From: Hermatobates lingyangjiaoensis
Taxonomy: Eukaryota; Arthropoda; Insecta; Hemiptera; Hermatobatidae
Assembly: GCA_026182355.1 (NCBI GenBank)
Contig: JAPFBL010001617.1
Span: 310,001-374,000, forward strand
Length of the DNA: 64,000 nt
Reading direction: 5' to 3'
Part shown: piece after piece, positions 54,662 to 64,000 of the stretch
How the letters are laid out: the number at the start of each line of letters is the position of its first letter
Position numbering within the stretch: the stretch's first letter is position 1
Translations under genes and position numbers: made by a program
The notes under the pieces: generated by a model
What the model was told of the DNA's origin: nothing
Database searches by the model: none
Seen by the model: the letters and a program-made list of their open reading frames with translations, nothing else

Positions 54662-54887
54662 CATTGACAATGCATAAAAACGGGTTCGCATCATAATCCC
54701 ATCACTCTTATTACAGTCTTGCCACTCTGGTGGAAGGTCGTTAAAAAAAAATAAAAAATGATTTTATTTTTCGGGATTCTGACATTTCGGGATTTTGACC
54801 TTTCGGGATTTTAATACATTCGAGATTTTAAATTTAGGGATTTTGACATTCGGGATTTTAAGATTCGGGATTATAACCCAAACCCCT

Positions 54888-55225
54888 TAATTATAAATTA
54901 TCTTAAAACGACATTTTTTCTTCCATGTTTTTCAGAGAAAATAAGAGTATTTTCTTGTTTTAAATTTGAAAATTTGACTTAAATATTCAATGTAGAAGCA
55001 GGTCAAGTAAGCCATGTAAGAAATCTACTGGCTATTTGAACAAAAGCCGTGTTCTCTTGTAGAAGATTATTTCGTATTAAGAAACTACCTCAGGAATGAA
55101 AGACTAATAAATATCTCCAATTTAGATGTTTATATTATGCTTAAATGAGACATTATATATAATATACCCAAGAAGATTGATATTAAGTTTACTTATAGTA
55201 AAGTTGAGTGCAGGCGATTTTTTTT
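54888..55225 (+). repeat. Dispersed-family fragment, right of nested insertion
   Basis: It continues the 53520-53690 copy: AAAACGACATTTTTTCTTCC, CTACTGGCTATTTGAACA, TTTCGTATTAAGAA and the right end TTTACTTATAGTAAAGTTGAG at about 55186-55206. Confidence 0.7.
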
Positions 55226-55279
55226 AATGAGAAGAAGACTCTTTTGCAATAAATGATTTTTTAATGGTATATATATATA

Positions 55280-55425
55280 TCAGCTCAAAAACGAAGAAAA
55301 GCAACACACAGAGAAAGAGATACACTTACAAACTCAAATTTTCGGATGATCCGTCTTCAGGAGAAAATAGAATGGGCGACCAAGCACGCCGGAAACACAA
55401 CCGACGGCACGACGGAAACAATATA
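55280..55425 (+). repeat. Family D repeat, single copy
   Basis: AAACGAAGAAAAGCAACACAC, ACAAACTCAAATTTTCGG, GATCCGTCTTCAGGAGAAAA and GAATGGGCGACCAAGCACGC match the left arm at 7281-7390. CGGATGA replaces CTGATGA. Confidence 0.65.
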
Positions 55426-56128
55426 CATATATATATATATCAAACCGAAGTTAGCATTCATTAGTTTTCAATGATTTCAAGTTTTTATTACTTATGGAAT
55501 AATTTGAAATATTCTTTGTTCAAAAATATTTGCATGTTTAAAATAATTTTTGCTCTTGTGCTGTTTCTTATATATTAATTTTACCTTTCTTTCTATCTTC
55601 ACTTTATATTTTCATATATCTAGCGATTATTTTTTTGATATACCTAATCTTATTTTGATATTGATTCTCGTCCTGCTAAATTTTACTCCTTCAACTTTTC
55701 TTATAACTTCGATGCATCTTTGTTTCCGCCTTAACTTTATATTTATACATTTTAACTTATTTTTTCCTTCTAGCTAATTCTATTAATTTGATTTTTTTAC
55801 TCAATTATCTTCTTTTTTATTATTTTATATAACATTATATACATATTTTATCTTATGATTTTATTTATTAACCTTATTTTATTACGTGGATAACTTCTAT
55901 TTTTTTTACTCTTTTTTCTCGTTTTATCTATATATCTATTTAATTTCATTTATTTATATAGTATTTTGTATTTATTTAAATATGTTTCTAGTTATTATTC
56001 TTGATATGCCATATCCATTGGACAAATATTACTCTAATTATTTTCCTGATTATACGAAAATAGCCAAAAAGGTAGAAAGCACCAATCAGGAAATCCTGAA
56101 AACGATTAACCAATCTAAAGTTAATTTT

Positions 56129-56130
<2 letters not shown>
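55426..56130. other. AT-rich sequence before the array
   Basis: TTTA-rich; the open frames at 55550-56000 are Phe/Leu/Ile-rich chance frames. No gene recognised. The stretch 56060-56130 (AAAAAGGTAGAAAGCACC, CAGGAAATCCTGAAAACG) is more balanced but too short to assign. Confidence 0.5.

Positions 56131-56183
<53 letters not shown>
56131..56183. repeat. (TA)n microsatellite at left end of array
   Basis: The TA run stops exactly where the first 658-bp unit begins. A matching run lies at the other end, 61763-61812. Confidence 0.95.
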
Positions 56184-56187
<4 letters not shown>

Positions 56188-56744
56188 AAAAGACGAGCCA
56201 ATCCCTGTTACGTATTACTTTGGGCACTTCTTATTGGTTGTGGGTGTTTATTTGTTGAACACGTTTCTCCTTAGCACACTCCGTCTGCTCGGCCGCCTCA
56301 GCCTTCACTCCGGGAGAGGGCTCGCAGTCCCTACTTAATTTTCCAATAGAGTTGGATGAAGGTCTTGGCGTCCTGGCTTGGAAGTGTACCTCGTCGAACT
56401 CGGTGTTCACTATGGGTTTAGTGGATTTCATTAGATACTGGTTGTTGGTGTTTTTTGTAAATTCTATTGATGTGGGTGTATGTAGACCTTTTCCCCGTCG
56501 GTTTCTTAACACGCTTGGCCGCATCCGCCGTCCTTCCTGGAGAGGGCTCGCAGTCCCTACTTTAATTTCACAGATGGCAGGAATGGCATAGGCGTCCTCA
56601 CGCAGAAGAGTTCCTCGTAAGAATCTGGTCCGGGCTATGGGCATTATGAGTTGAAGTTGAAGTTGAGTGTGTGTGGCGTTTGTCATTAGACCCCTTTACT
56701 GCAGTGTTTTCTTGAAGAATGCGTGGCGCCTTCCTCGTGTCGTT

Positions 56745-56781
56745 GCAACCGGTTTCGACCGTTCCTCGGTCATTCTCAAGC
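56745..56781 (-). ncRNA. Hammerhead-like motif in array units (forward half)
   Basis: Minus strand: GC, TTGAGAA, T, stem II GACCG-AGGAA-CGGTC (5 bp), GAAA, palindromic CCGG, TT, GC. Spacing equals that of families A-C. Two core positions differ from CTGANGA (C3 to T and G8 to A), so classical activity is doubtful. The same motif lies at 57403-57439, 58061-58097 and 58719-58755. Confidence 0.4.
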
Positions 56782-59167
56782 TGGTGGGTGTAGTTCCTGG
56801 CTGGATTGTGCGTTATTATATGTTGAATGCCAGATTAGATATTGTAAAAGACGAGCCAATCCCTGTTACGTATTACTTTGGGCACTTCTTATTGGTTGTG
56901 GGTGTTTATTTGTTGAACACGTTTCTCCTTAGCACACTCCGTCTGCTCGGCCGCCTCAGCCTTCACTCCGGGAGAGGGCTCGCAGTCCCTACTTAATTTT
57001 CCAATAGAGTTGGATGAAGGTCTTGGCGTCCTGGCTTGGAAGTGTACCTCGTCGAACTCGGTGTTCACTATGGGTTTAGTGGATTTCATTAGATACTGGT
57101 TGTTGGTGTTTTTTGTAAATTCTATTGATGTGGGTGTATGTAGACCTTTTCCCCGTCGGTTTCTTAAAACGCTTGGCCGCATCCGCCGTCCTTCCTGGAG
57201 AGGGCTCGCAGTCCCTACTTTAATTTCACAGATGGCAGGAATGGCATAGGCGTCCTCACGCAGAAGAGTTCCTCGTAAGAATCTGGTCCGGGCTATGGGC
57301 ATTATGAGTTGAAGTTGAAGTTGAGTGTGTGTGGCGTTTGTCATTAGACCCCTTTACTGCAGTGTTTTCTTGAAGAATGCGTGGCGCCTTCCTCGTGTCG
57401 TTGCAACCGGTTTCGACCGTTCCTCGGTCATTCTCAAGCTGGTGGGTGTAGTTTCTGGCTGGATTGTGCGTTATTATATGTTGAATGCCAGATTAGATAT
57501 TGTAAAAGACGAGCCAATCCCTGTTACGTATTACTTTGGGCACTTCTTATTGGTTGTGGGTGTTTATTTGTTGAACACGTTTCTCCTTAGCACACTCCGT
57601 CTGCTCGGCCGCCTCAGCCTTCACTCCGGGAGAGGGCTCGCAGTCCCTACTTAATTTTCCAATAGAGTTGGATGAAGGTCTTGGCGTCCTGGCTTGGAAG
57701 TGTACCTCGTCGAACTCGGTGTTCACTATGGGTTTAGTGGATTTCATTAGATACTGGTTGTTGGTGTTTTTTGTAAATTCTATTGATGTGGGTGTATGTA
57801 GACCTTTTCCCCGTCGGTTTCTTAACACGCTTGGCCGCATCCGCCGTCCTTCCTGGAGAGGGCTCGCAGTCCCTACTTTAATTTCACAGATGGTAGGAAT
57901 GGCATAGGCGTCCTCACGCAGAAGAGTTCCTCGTAAGAATCTGGTCCGGGCTATGGGCATTATGAGTTGAAGTAGAAGTTGAGTGTGTGTGGCGTTTGTC
58001 ATTAGACCCCTTTACTGCAGTGTTTTCTTGAAGAATGCGTGGCGCCTTCCTAGTGTCGTTGCAACCGGTTTCGACCGTTCCTCGGTCATTCTCAAGCTGG
58101 TGGGTGTAGTTCCTGGCTGGATTGTGCGTTATTATATGTTGAATGCCAGATTAGATATTGTAAAAGACGAGCCAATCCCTGTTACGTATTACTTTGGGCA
58201 CTTCTTATTGGTTGTGGGTGTTTATTTGTTGAACACGTTTCTCCTTAGCACACTCCGTCTGCTCGGCCGCCTCAGCCTTCACTCCGGGAGAGGGCTCGCA
58301 GTCCCTACTTAATTTTCCAATAGAGTTGGATGAAGGTCTTGGCGTCCTGGCTTGGAAGTGTACCTCGTCGAACTCGGTGTTCACTATGGGTTTAGTGGAT
58401 TTCATTAGATACTGGTTGTTGGTGTTTTTTGTAAATTCTATTGATGTGGGTGTATGTAGACCTTTTCCCCGTCGGTTTCTTAACACGCTTGGGCGCATCC
58501 GCCGTCCTTTCTGGAGAGGGCTCGCAGTCCCTACTTTAATTTCACAGATGGCAGGAATGGCATAGGCGTCCTCACGCAGAAGAGTTCCTCGTAAGAATCT
58601 GGTCCGGGCTATGGGCATTATGAGTTGAAGTTGAAGTTGAGTGTGTGTGGCGTTTGTCATTAGACCCCTTTACTGCAGTGTTTTCTTGAAGAATGCGTGG
58701 CGCCTTCCTCGTGTCGTTGCAACCGGTTTCGACCGTTCCTCGGTCATTCTCAAGCTGGTGGGTGTAGTTCCTGGCTGGATTGTGCGTTATTATATGTTGA
58801 ATGCCAGATTAGATATTGTAGAATTAGAATTTACAAAAAACACCAACAACCAGTATCTAATGAAATCCACTAAACCTATAGTGAACACCGAGTTCAACGA
58901 GGTACACTTCCAAGCCAGGACGCCAAGACCTTCATCCAACTCTATTGGAAAATTAAGTAGGGACTGCGAGCCCTCTCCCGGAGTTTAGGCTGAGGCGGCC
59001 GAGCAGACGGAGTGTGCTAAGGAGAAACGTGTTCAACAAATAAACACCCACAACCAATAAGAAGTGCCCAAAGTAATACGTAACAGGGATTGGCTCGTCT
59101 TTTACAATATCTAATCTGGCATTCAACATATAATAACGCACAATCCAGCCAGGAACTACACCCACCA

Positions 59168-59204
59168 GCTTGAGAATGACCGAGGAACGGTCGAAACCGG
59201 TTGC
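59168..59204 (+). ncRNA. Hammerhead-like motif in array units (inverted half)
   Basis: Same motif as in the forward half, now on the plus strand; further copies at 59826-59862 and 60484-60520. In the unit ending at 61739 one G is lost from CGGTC, breaking stem II. The stem II hairpin, GAAA and CCGGTT are conserved in every other unit. Confidence 0.4.
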
Positions 59205-61755
59205 AACGACACGAGGAAGGCGCCACGCATTCTTCAAGAAAACACTGCAGTAAAGGGGTCTAATGACAAACGCCACACACACTCAACTTCTACTTCAACT
59301 CATAATGCCCATAGCCCGGACCAGATTCTTACGAGGAACTCTTCTGCGTGAGGACGCCTATGCCATTCCTGCCATCTGTGAAATTAAAGTAGGGACTGCG
59401 AGCCCTCTCCAGGAAGGACGGCGGATGCGGCCAAGCGTGTTAAGAAACCGACGGGGAAAAGGTCTACATACACCCACATCAATAGAATTTACAAAAAACA
59501 CCAACAACCAGTATCTAATGAAATCCACTAAACCCATAGTGAACACCGAGTTCGACGAGGTACACTTCCAAGCCAGGACGCCAAGACCTTCATCCAACTC
59601 TATTGGAAAATTAAGTAGGGACTGCGAGCCCTCTCCCGGAGTGAAGGCTGAGGCGGCCGAGCAGACGGAGTGTGCTAAGGAGAAACGTGTTCAACAAATA
59701 AACACCCACAACCAATAAGAAGTGCCCAAAGTAATACGTAACAGGGATTGGCTCGTCTTTTACAATATCTAATCTGGCATTCAACATATAATAACGCACA
59801 ATCCAGCCAGGAACTACACCCACCAGCTTGAGAATGACCGAGGAACGGTCGAAACCGGTTGCAACGACACGAGGAAGGCGCCACGCATTCTTCAAGAAAA
59901 CACTGCAGTAAAGGGGTCTAATGACAAACGCCACACACACTCAACTTCAACTTCAACTCATAATGCCCATAGCCCGGACCAGATTCTTACGAGGAACTCT
60001 TCTGCGTGAGGACGCCTATGCCATTCCTGCCATCTGTGAAATTAAAGTAGGGACTGCGAGCCCTCTCCAGGAAGGACGGCGGATGCGGCCAAGCGTGTTA
60101 AGAAACCGACGGGGAAAAGGTCTACATACACCCACATCAATAGAATTTACAAAAAACACCAACAACCAGTATCTAATGAAATCCACTAAACCCATAGTGA
60201 ACACCGAGTTCGACGAGGTACACTTCCAAGCCAGGACGCCAAGACCTTCATCCAACTCTATTGGAAAATTAAGTAGGGACTGCGAGCCCTCTCCCGGAGT
60301 GAAGGCTGAGGCGGCCGAGCAGACGGAGTGTGCTAAGGAGAAACGTGTTCAACAAATAAACACCCACAACCAATAAGAAGTGCCCAAAGTAATACGTAAC
60401 AGGGATTGGCTCGTCTTTTACAATATCTAATCTGGCATTCAACATATAATAACGCACAATCCAGCCAGGAACTACACCCACCAGCTTGAGAATGACCGAG
60501 GAACGGTCGAAACCGGTTGCAACGACACGAGGAAGGCGCCACGCATTCTTCAAGAAAACACTGCAGTAAAGGGGTCTAATGACAAACGCCACACACACTC
60601 AACTTCAACTTCAACTCATAATGCCCATAGCCCGGACCAGATTCTTACGAGGAACTCTTCTGCGTGAGGACGCCTATGCCATTCCTGCCATCTGTGAAAT
60701 TAAAGTAGGGACTGCGAGCCCTCTCCAGGAAGGACGGCGGATGCGGCCAAGCGTGTTAAGAAACCGACGGGGAAAAGGTCTACATACACCCACATCAATA
60801 GAATTTACAAAAAACACCAACAACCAGTATCTAATGAAATCCACTAAACCCATAGTGAACACCGAGTTCGACGAGGTACACTTCCAAGCCAGGACGCCAA
60901 GACCTTCATCCAACTCTATTGGAAAATTAAGTAGGGACTGCGAGCCCTCTCCCGGAGTGAAGGCTGAGGCGGCCGAGCAGACGGAGTGTGCTAAGGAGAA
61001 ACGTGTTCAACAAATAAACACCCACAACCAATAAGAAGTGCCCAAAGTAATACGTAACAGGGATTGGCTCGTCTTTTACAATATCTAATCTGGCATTCAA
61101 CATATAATAACGCACAATCCAGCCAGGAACTACACCCACCAGCTTGAGAATGACCGAGGAACGTCGAAACCGGTTGCAACGACACGAGGAAGGCGCCACG
61201 CATTCTTCAAGAAAACACTGCAGTAAAGGGGTCTAAATGACAAACGCCACACACACTCAACTTCAACTTCAACTCATAATGCCCATAGCCCGGACCAGAT
61301 TCTTACGAGGAACTCTTCTGCGTGAGGACGCCTATGCCATTCCTGCCATCTGTGAAATTAAAGTAGGGACTGCGAGCCCTCTCCAGGAAGGACGGCGGAT
61401 GCGGCCAAGCGTGTTAAGAAACCGACGGGGAAAAGGTCTACATACACCCACATCAATAGAATTTACAAAAAACACCAACAACCAGTATCTAATGAAATCC
61501 ACTAAACCCATAGTGAACACCGAGTTCGACGAGGTACACTTCCAAGCCAGGACGCCAAGACCTTCATCCAACTCTATTGGAAAATTAAGTAGGGACTGCG
61601 AGCCCTCTCCCGGAGTGAAGGCTGAGGCGGCCGAGCAGACGGAGTGTGCTAAGGAGAAACGTGTTCAACAAATAAACACCCACAACCAATAAGAAGTGCC
61701 CAAAGTAATACGTAACAGGGATTGGCTCGTCTTTTACAATATCTAATCTGGCATT

Positions 61756-61762
<7 letters not shown>

Positions 61763-61812
<50 letters not shown>
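61763..61812. repeat. (TA)n microsatellite at right end of array
   Basis: TA run that begins inside the tail of the last inverted unit (after CATTCAACATA), mirroring the left end. Confidence 0.95.
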
Positions 61813-61940
61813 TCAATGTTCAAACCACAATAAGAAATGAGAAAAAAAGACTAAGATCTTTCAACCGTAACAAGCGGTCTTCGTCAAGTCAAGCGTCAGA
61901 AGACCGCTTGTTACGGTTGAAAGATATTAGTCTTTTTTCT
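61813..61940. repeat. Family A inverted repeat, truncated
   Basis: The left arm (CAATGTTCAAACCACAATAAG, AGACTAAGATCTTTCAACCG) and right arm (GAAGACCGCTTGTTACGGTT, GAAAGATATTAGTC) meet at a shortened centre near 61885-61900. The left core on the minus strand reads GACTTGACGA, having lost one base of CTGACGA. The right core lacks that box and has GATATT for GATCTT. Both are predicted inactive. Confidence 0.65.
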
Positions 61941-61962
61941 GTGTGTTCTTTTTGCGAATATA

Positions 61963-62002
<40 letters not shown>
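61941..62002. repeat. (TA)n microsatellite
   Basis: TA run to 62002 following the family A copy. Confidence 0.9.
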
Positions 62003-62004
<2 letters not shown>

Positions 62005-62924
62005 AAATTATATATACACACATACTATAATCAATATTTAAAATGTTTGTTGGTCATTAGGGGAAGACTAGGAAGTGAGAGAGACTGAATTGTCCTTCAG
62101 TCACCAACTCAATAGGGCGGAGTATTGTATTGGGTAGGTAGGAAGGCAAGAGTGGTATTTTACTGGCGTCAAAAGGAAAGGAAAGAGAACAGAAAGCTGA
62201 TCAAACCAGGCTTAGGAAAGAAGTTCAGGAAGAAATAACTGAAATATTATCTGCTACTTACAGTTTACCCTGGTGGACAAGATTCTTGCTCTCATTAATA
62301 CTGAATCTAATTTCAATAAACCATTACTATGGATAATTGATTACTATGGATAATAATTACTATGGGTTGTAATAGTTGATATAAAAAATTGAATAAGCTA
62401 TTAATCATAGAAATATCAAATTTTTGTCAGTTAAAGTTATTTTAAATTTGAATATGAGAATCAAGCACGTATAATTTTGTTGAATGAATTAAGGAGGTAG
62501 TAGGTACGGGCAGGGGATAATTGAGTAGTTCCTCTTGCAGTAAACTTAATTGACCAGGTACAGGCACATTAGTAAAAATAGATTTGGTACAACATTCTTC
62601 CTTAAACTGACGTAATTTAATTTAATAATTAAATCTATGTTACTGAAATTTTACCAATTCATGGACTCAAACAACCAAACTCTCAATTAATCTTGTGTAG
62701 AAATAATTTTATACGTCATTATCAATCCATAACTGTAAAAGTGATTTAGAGATAAATTTAGTAATTCGGTTTTCTCAAAATAGTTTTTATCTTTTTATAA
62801 GTTACAATTTACGAAAAAAAGATCCTATGGGTTGACTTGGAACAACATTTGTATGATTTAAATATAGTTTCAGTTTTTTTCTGATTGTCATATAATAATA
62901 CACATAGTCCACTGAATTCTTACT
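62003..62924. other. Unclassified region
   Basis: No gene recognised. A GC-richer piece at 62055-62200 (GGAAGTGAGAGAGACTG, CACCAACTCAATAGGGCGG) may be an unidentified short repeat. Confidence 0.4.
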
Positions 62925-63215
62925 GTGGTTTTGATATTGATTTCTATTTCACGTGTTTGCAATGAAAATTTGTTTTATATATATAAGAAGATTTCAGTCA
63001 ATAAGAATTGAATAAAAAAATAAAGAAATAACAATCAATGCTCAAACCACAATAAGAAATGGGAAAAATAGAGTAAGATCTTTGAACCATAACAAGCTGT
63101 GACCGTCAAAGTTAAAACCCAACTAACTTAGTGGGGTTTTGACTCTGACGAAGACTGCTTGTTTCGTTTGAAAGATCTTAGTCTTTTTTTCCCATTTCTT
63201 ATTGTGGTTTGAACA
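62925..63215. repeat. Family A inverted repeat upstream of the Penelope-like relic
   Basis: Outer pieces TTTCACGTGTTTGCAATGAAA (62948) and AATCAATGCTCAAACCACAATA (63032) precede the minus-strand arm (GAGTAAGATCTTTGAACC). The centre is AACCCAACTAACTTAGTGGGG and the plus-strand arm ends TTATTGTGGTTTGAACATAT. The left core is decayed (GTGACCGTCAAAG). It lies about 50 bases before recognisable reverse transcriptase sequence in the same orientation. Confidence 0.7.
63141..63183 (+). ncRNA. Hammerhead-like ribozyme core, family A, next to PLE relic
   Basis: GACT (63141), CTGACGA, A, stem II region GACTGCTTGTTTCGTTT, GAAA, GATC, TT, AGTC (to 63183). Core boxes and stem I are intact. Stem II has acquired changes (GACTG against CGTTT) that leave weak pairing. 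Confidence 0.55.
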
Positions 63216-63225
63216 TATATATAAT

Positions 63226-63856
63226 TCTTAAATTGAAAAAGAGGTATTCTCTACCTTGTCCAAGCCACCCATATATTGTCGGTACATTGACGATATTTCT
63301 GTCATTACTGATGACGATAACAAACTTTTACAGCTACATCAACGCCTCCAAGAGGTCTCTGGTCCAAAATTAACCATAGAACACAGCAGTGACGGCCAAC
63401 GTCCCTTCTTGGATGTGCTCGTTAGAAGTGAAATTGACTGTTTCTAAACGGAGGTCTACGCTAATCCCACCAACGTTGAACATTGCCTGAGGTGAGAAAG
63501 TAGAAGAGATCAAGGGTGAAATGATACGGCTGTACTACCGTTCTTATTTCTTCTACTACAAACAAAATAAGGAAGCTCTACATAATGTCATACTGTGACA
63601 TGTAAAAACCACCAATGAAATTGACACTCTGCGTCTTGATATTTTCTACAATAACAAAATGCCGAGCAACCTACAGATAAAGAATAATAAAATATTGCAA
63701 GAAGGAGACGCTTCTTGAAGTTCCGTTGGACCCTACCATCCCGATACATCGGCATGACCACAACTAAACTCTCAAGGCGTCTAACTATCTCGCTGCTGGA
63801 GCACCGAAGGAACACGTGGAAAAGAAACAACGATCGTCCCTCACTTGTACGATGCT
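63226..63856 (+). pseudogene. Penelope-like element relic: RT end and GIY-YIG endonuclease
   Basis: The plus frame reads EVFSTLSKPPIYCRYIDDIS; RYIDD is the catalytic RT box in the Penelope form. It continues QLHQRLQEVSGPKLTIEHS and RPFLDVLV, the LPFLDVxV box, to a stop at 63445-63447. Broken pieces follow, including NPTNVEHCL near the position of the usual Y-x-KPT segment. At 63742-63856, in the same frame as the RT, RYIGMTTTKLSRRLT is the YIG part of the GIY-YIG endonuclease with its following Arg. Several stops lie between. RT plus GIY-YIG is diagnostic of Penelope-like elements. The N-terminal half is missing; the hammerhead-bearing family A repeat lies directly upstream. Confidence 0.8.
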
Positions 63857-64000
63857 AGTAGATGGAGCTTCTATTTTAAATTATAATAGTCATTCGCTAC
63901 AGTTGTAGATTTTGGACGCCATCTACATCCAGCAGAACTGAATTTCCAAGCCAGTATGTCCCTGCAAAATTTATTTTCATTGTCTTTGCCGCATAGAAAA
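63857..64000. other. End of window, no recognised feature
   Basis: Short stretch after the last Penelope-like frame; it may be the element's 3' region. Confidence 0.3.

Larger units (their letters stand above)
53691..54887. mobile_element. Unclassified element with iterated TCGGGATTTTGA subterminal repeats
   Basis: The left side (53695-53850) carries at least eight AATCCCGAA-type words (CATAATCCCGAATCTTAAAA, GTCAAAATCCCGAAAATCG). The right side (54770-54882) carries the inverted form (TTCGGGATTTTGACCTTTCG, AAGATTCGGGATTATAACC), so the ends are inverted and iterated. Between them are a (TA)n run, a family A hammerhead arm, a second (TA)n and a 220-bp CT run, with no coding sequence. It interrupts a dispersed-family copy near the position equivalent to 10222. 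Foldback-like or other cut-and-paste classes are possible. Confidence 0.55.
56184..61762. repeat. Head-to-head tandem array of a 658-bp unit
   Basis: Four forward units start at 56184, 56842, 57500 and 58158, each beginning TTGTAAAAGACGAGCC. At 58816 a fifth start breaks after TTGTA and the sequence switches strand. A partial inverted unit (about 58822-59107) follows, then four full inverted units ending at 59765, 60423, 61081 and 61739. Copies differ by only a few substitutions and single-base indels (for example 61163 and 61236). Each unit has an internal duplication of about 226 bp spacing (GTAGGGACTGCGAGCCCTCT twice) and one hammerhead-like motif. Open frames occur on both strands but the duplicated blocks lie in different frames, so coding is unlikely. 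Base composition is much richer in GC than the surroundings. Confidence 0.95.

Noticed and set aside
54371..54694. 107-codon Arg/Glu-rich frame
   Set aside because: Entirely a (CT)n microsatellite.
56231..61692. Repeated 151-, 109-, 79- and 69-codon open frames on both strands
   Set aside because: All lie in the 658-bp array units. Internal duplicated blocks are in different frames and no protein motif is visible; treated as non-coding.

Overview
This is animal nuclear DNA: AT-rich, with multi-kilobase introns and dense with degraded transposable elements. The one clear gene is an arthropod-type myosin light chain kinase (Stretchin-Mlck family) on the minus strand. Its kinase-domain motifs closely match the insect family, so an arthropod is the best guess; the species cannot be named from the sequence.

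Kinase gene (minus strand, 31721 down to 2795). Six exons with consistent GT-AG junctions and reading phases encode a complete kinase domain. They lie at 31631-31721, 17335-17538, 17111-17252, 16041-16240, 15816-15968 and 2855-5114. The last exon carries the end of the kinase C-lobe, a six-proline run and a low-complexity tail of about 730 residues that lacks a recognisable calmodulin-binding helix. Two introns (10.7 kb and 14.1 kb) are filled with mobile-element debris; the other three are 72-95 or about 870 bases. Exons upstream of 31721 (Ig/Fn3 region, promoter) are not recognised in the window.

Mobile elements. Region 1.4-2.4 kb holds a short hAT element with terminal repeats and an 8-bp target duplication, and a second hAT relic lies near 12 kb. 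Jockey/R1-like non-LTR retrotransposon relics occur at 21.4, 24.4, 27, 29.6, 34.4 and 40-41.6 kb. Helitron helicase relics occur at 28.3 kb and, duplicated, at 50.9-53.2 kb; the first of those two copies is split by an internally deleted mariner. A non-coding dispersed family with a conserved end recurs at 9-10.7, 33.8-36.1, 37.7-39, 42.5-44.3, 49.7-50.4 and 53.5-55.2 kb. A Penelope-like relic (RT plus GIY-YIG endonuclease) closes the window at 63.2-63.9 kb.

Most interesting layer. Several inverted repeats carry hammerhead-ribozyme-like cores in each arm, in three families, with a fourth degenerate family inside a tandem array. All four share one design: a CUGANGA-like box, a stem-II hairpin, GAAA, a self-complementary tetranucleotide (GATC, CGCG, GGCC or CCGG) and UU at the predicted cleavage site. 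That is the expected pattern of dimer-active hammerheads in Penelope-like elements and animal retrozymes. The array at 56.2-61.8 kb has four forward and more than four inverted copies of a 658-bp unit, arranged head to head and nearly identical, so it is a good candidate for a retrozyme-like or ribozyme-bearing satellite.

A possible second gene on the plus strand is suggested by three exon-like segments at 46.1-47.9 kb with good splice sites. Its product is not recognised.
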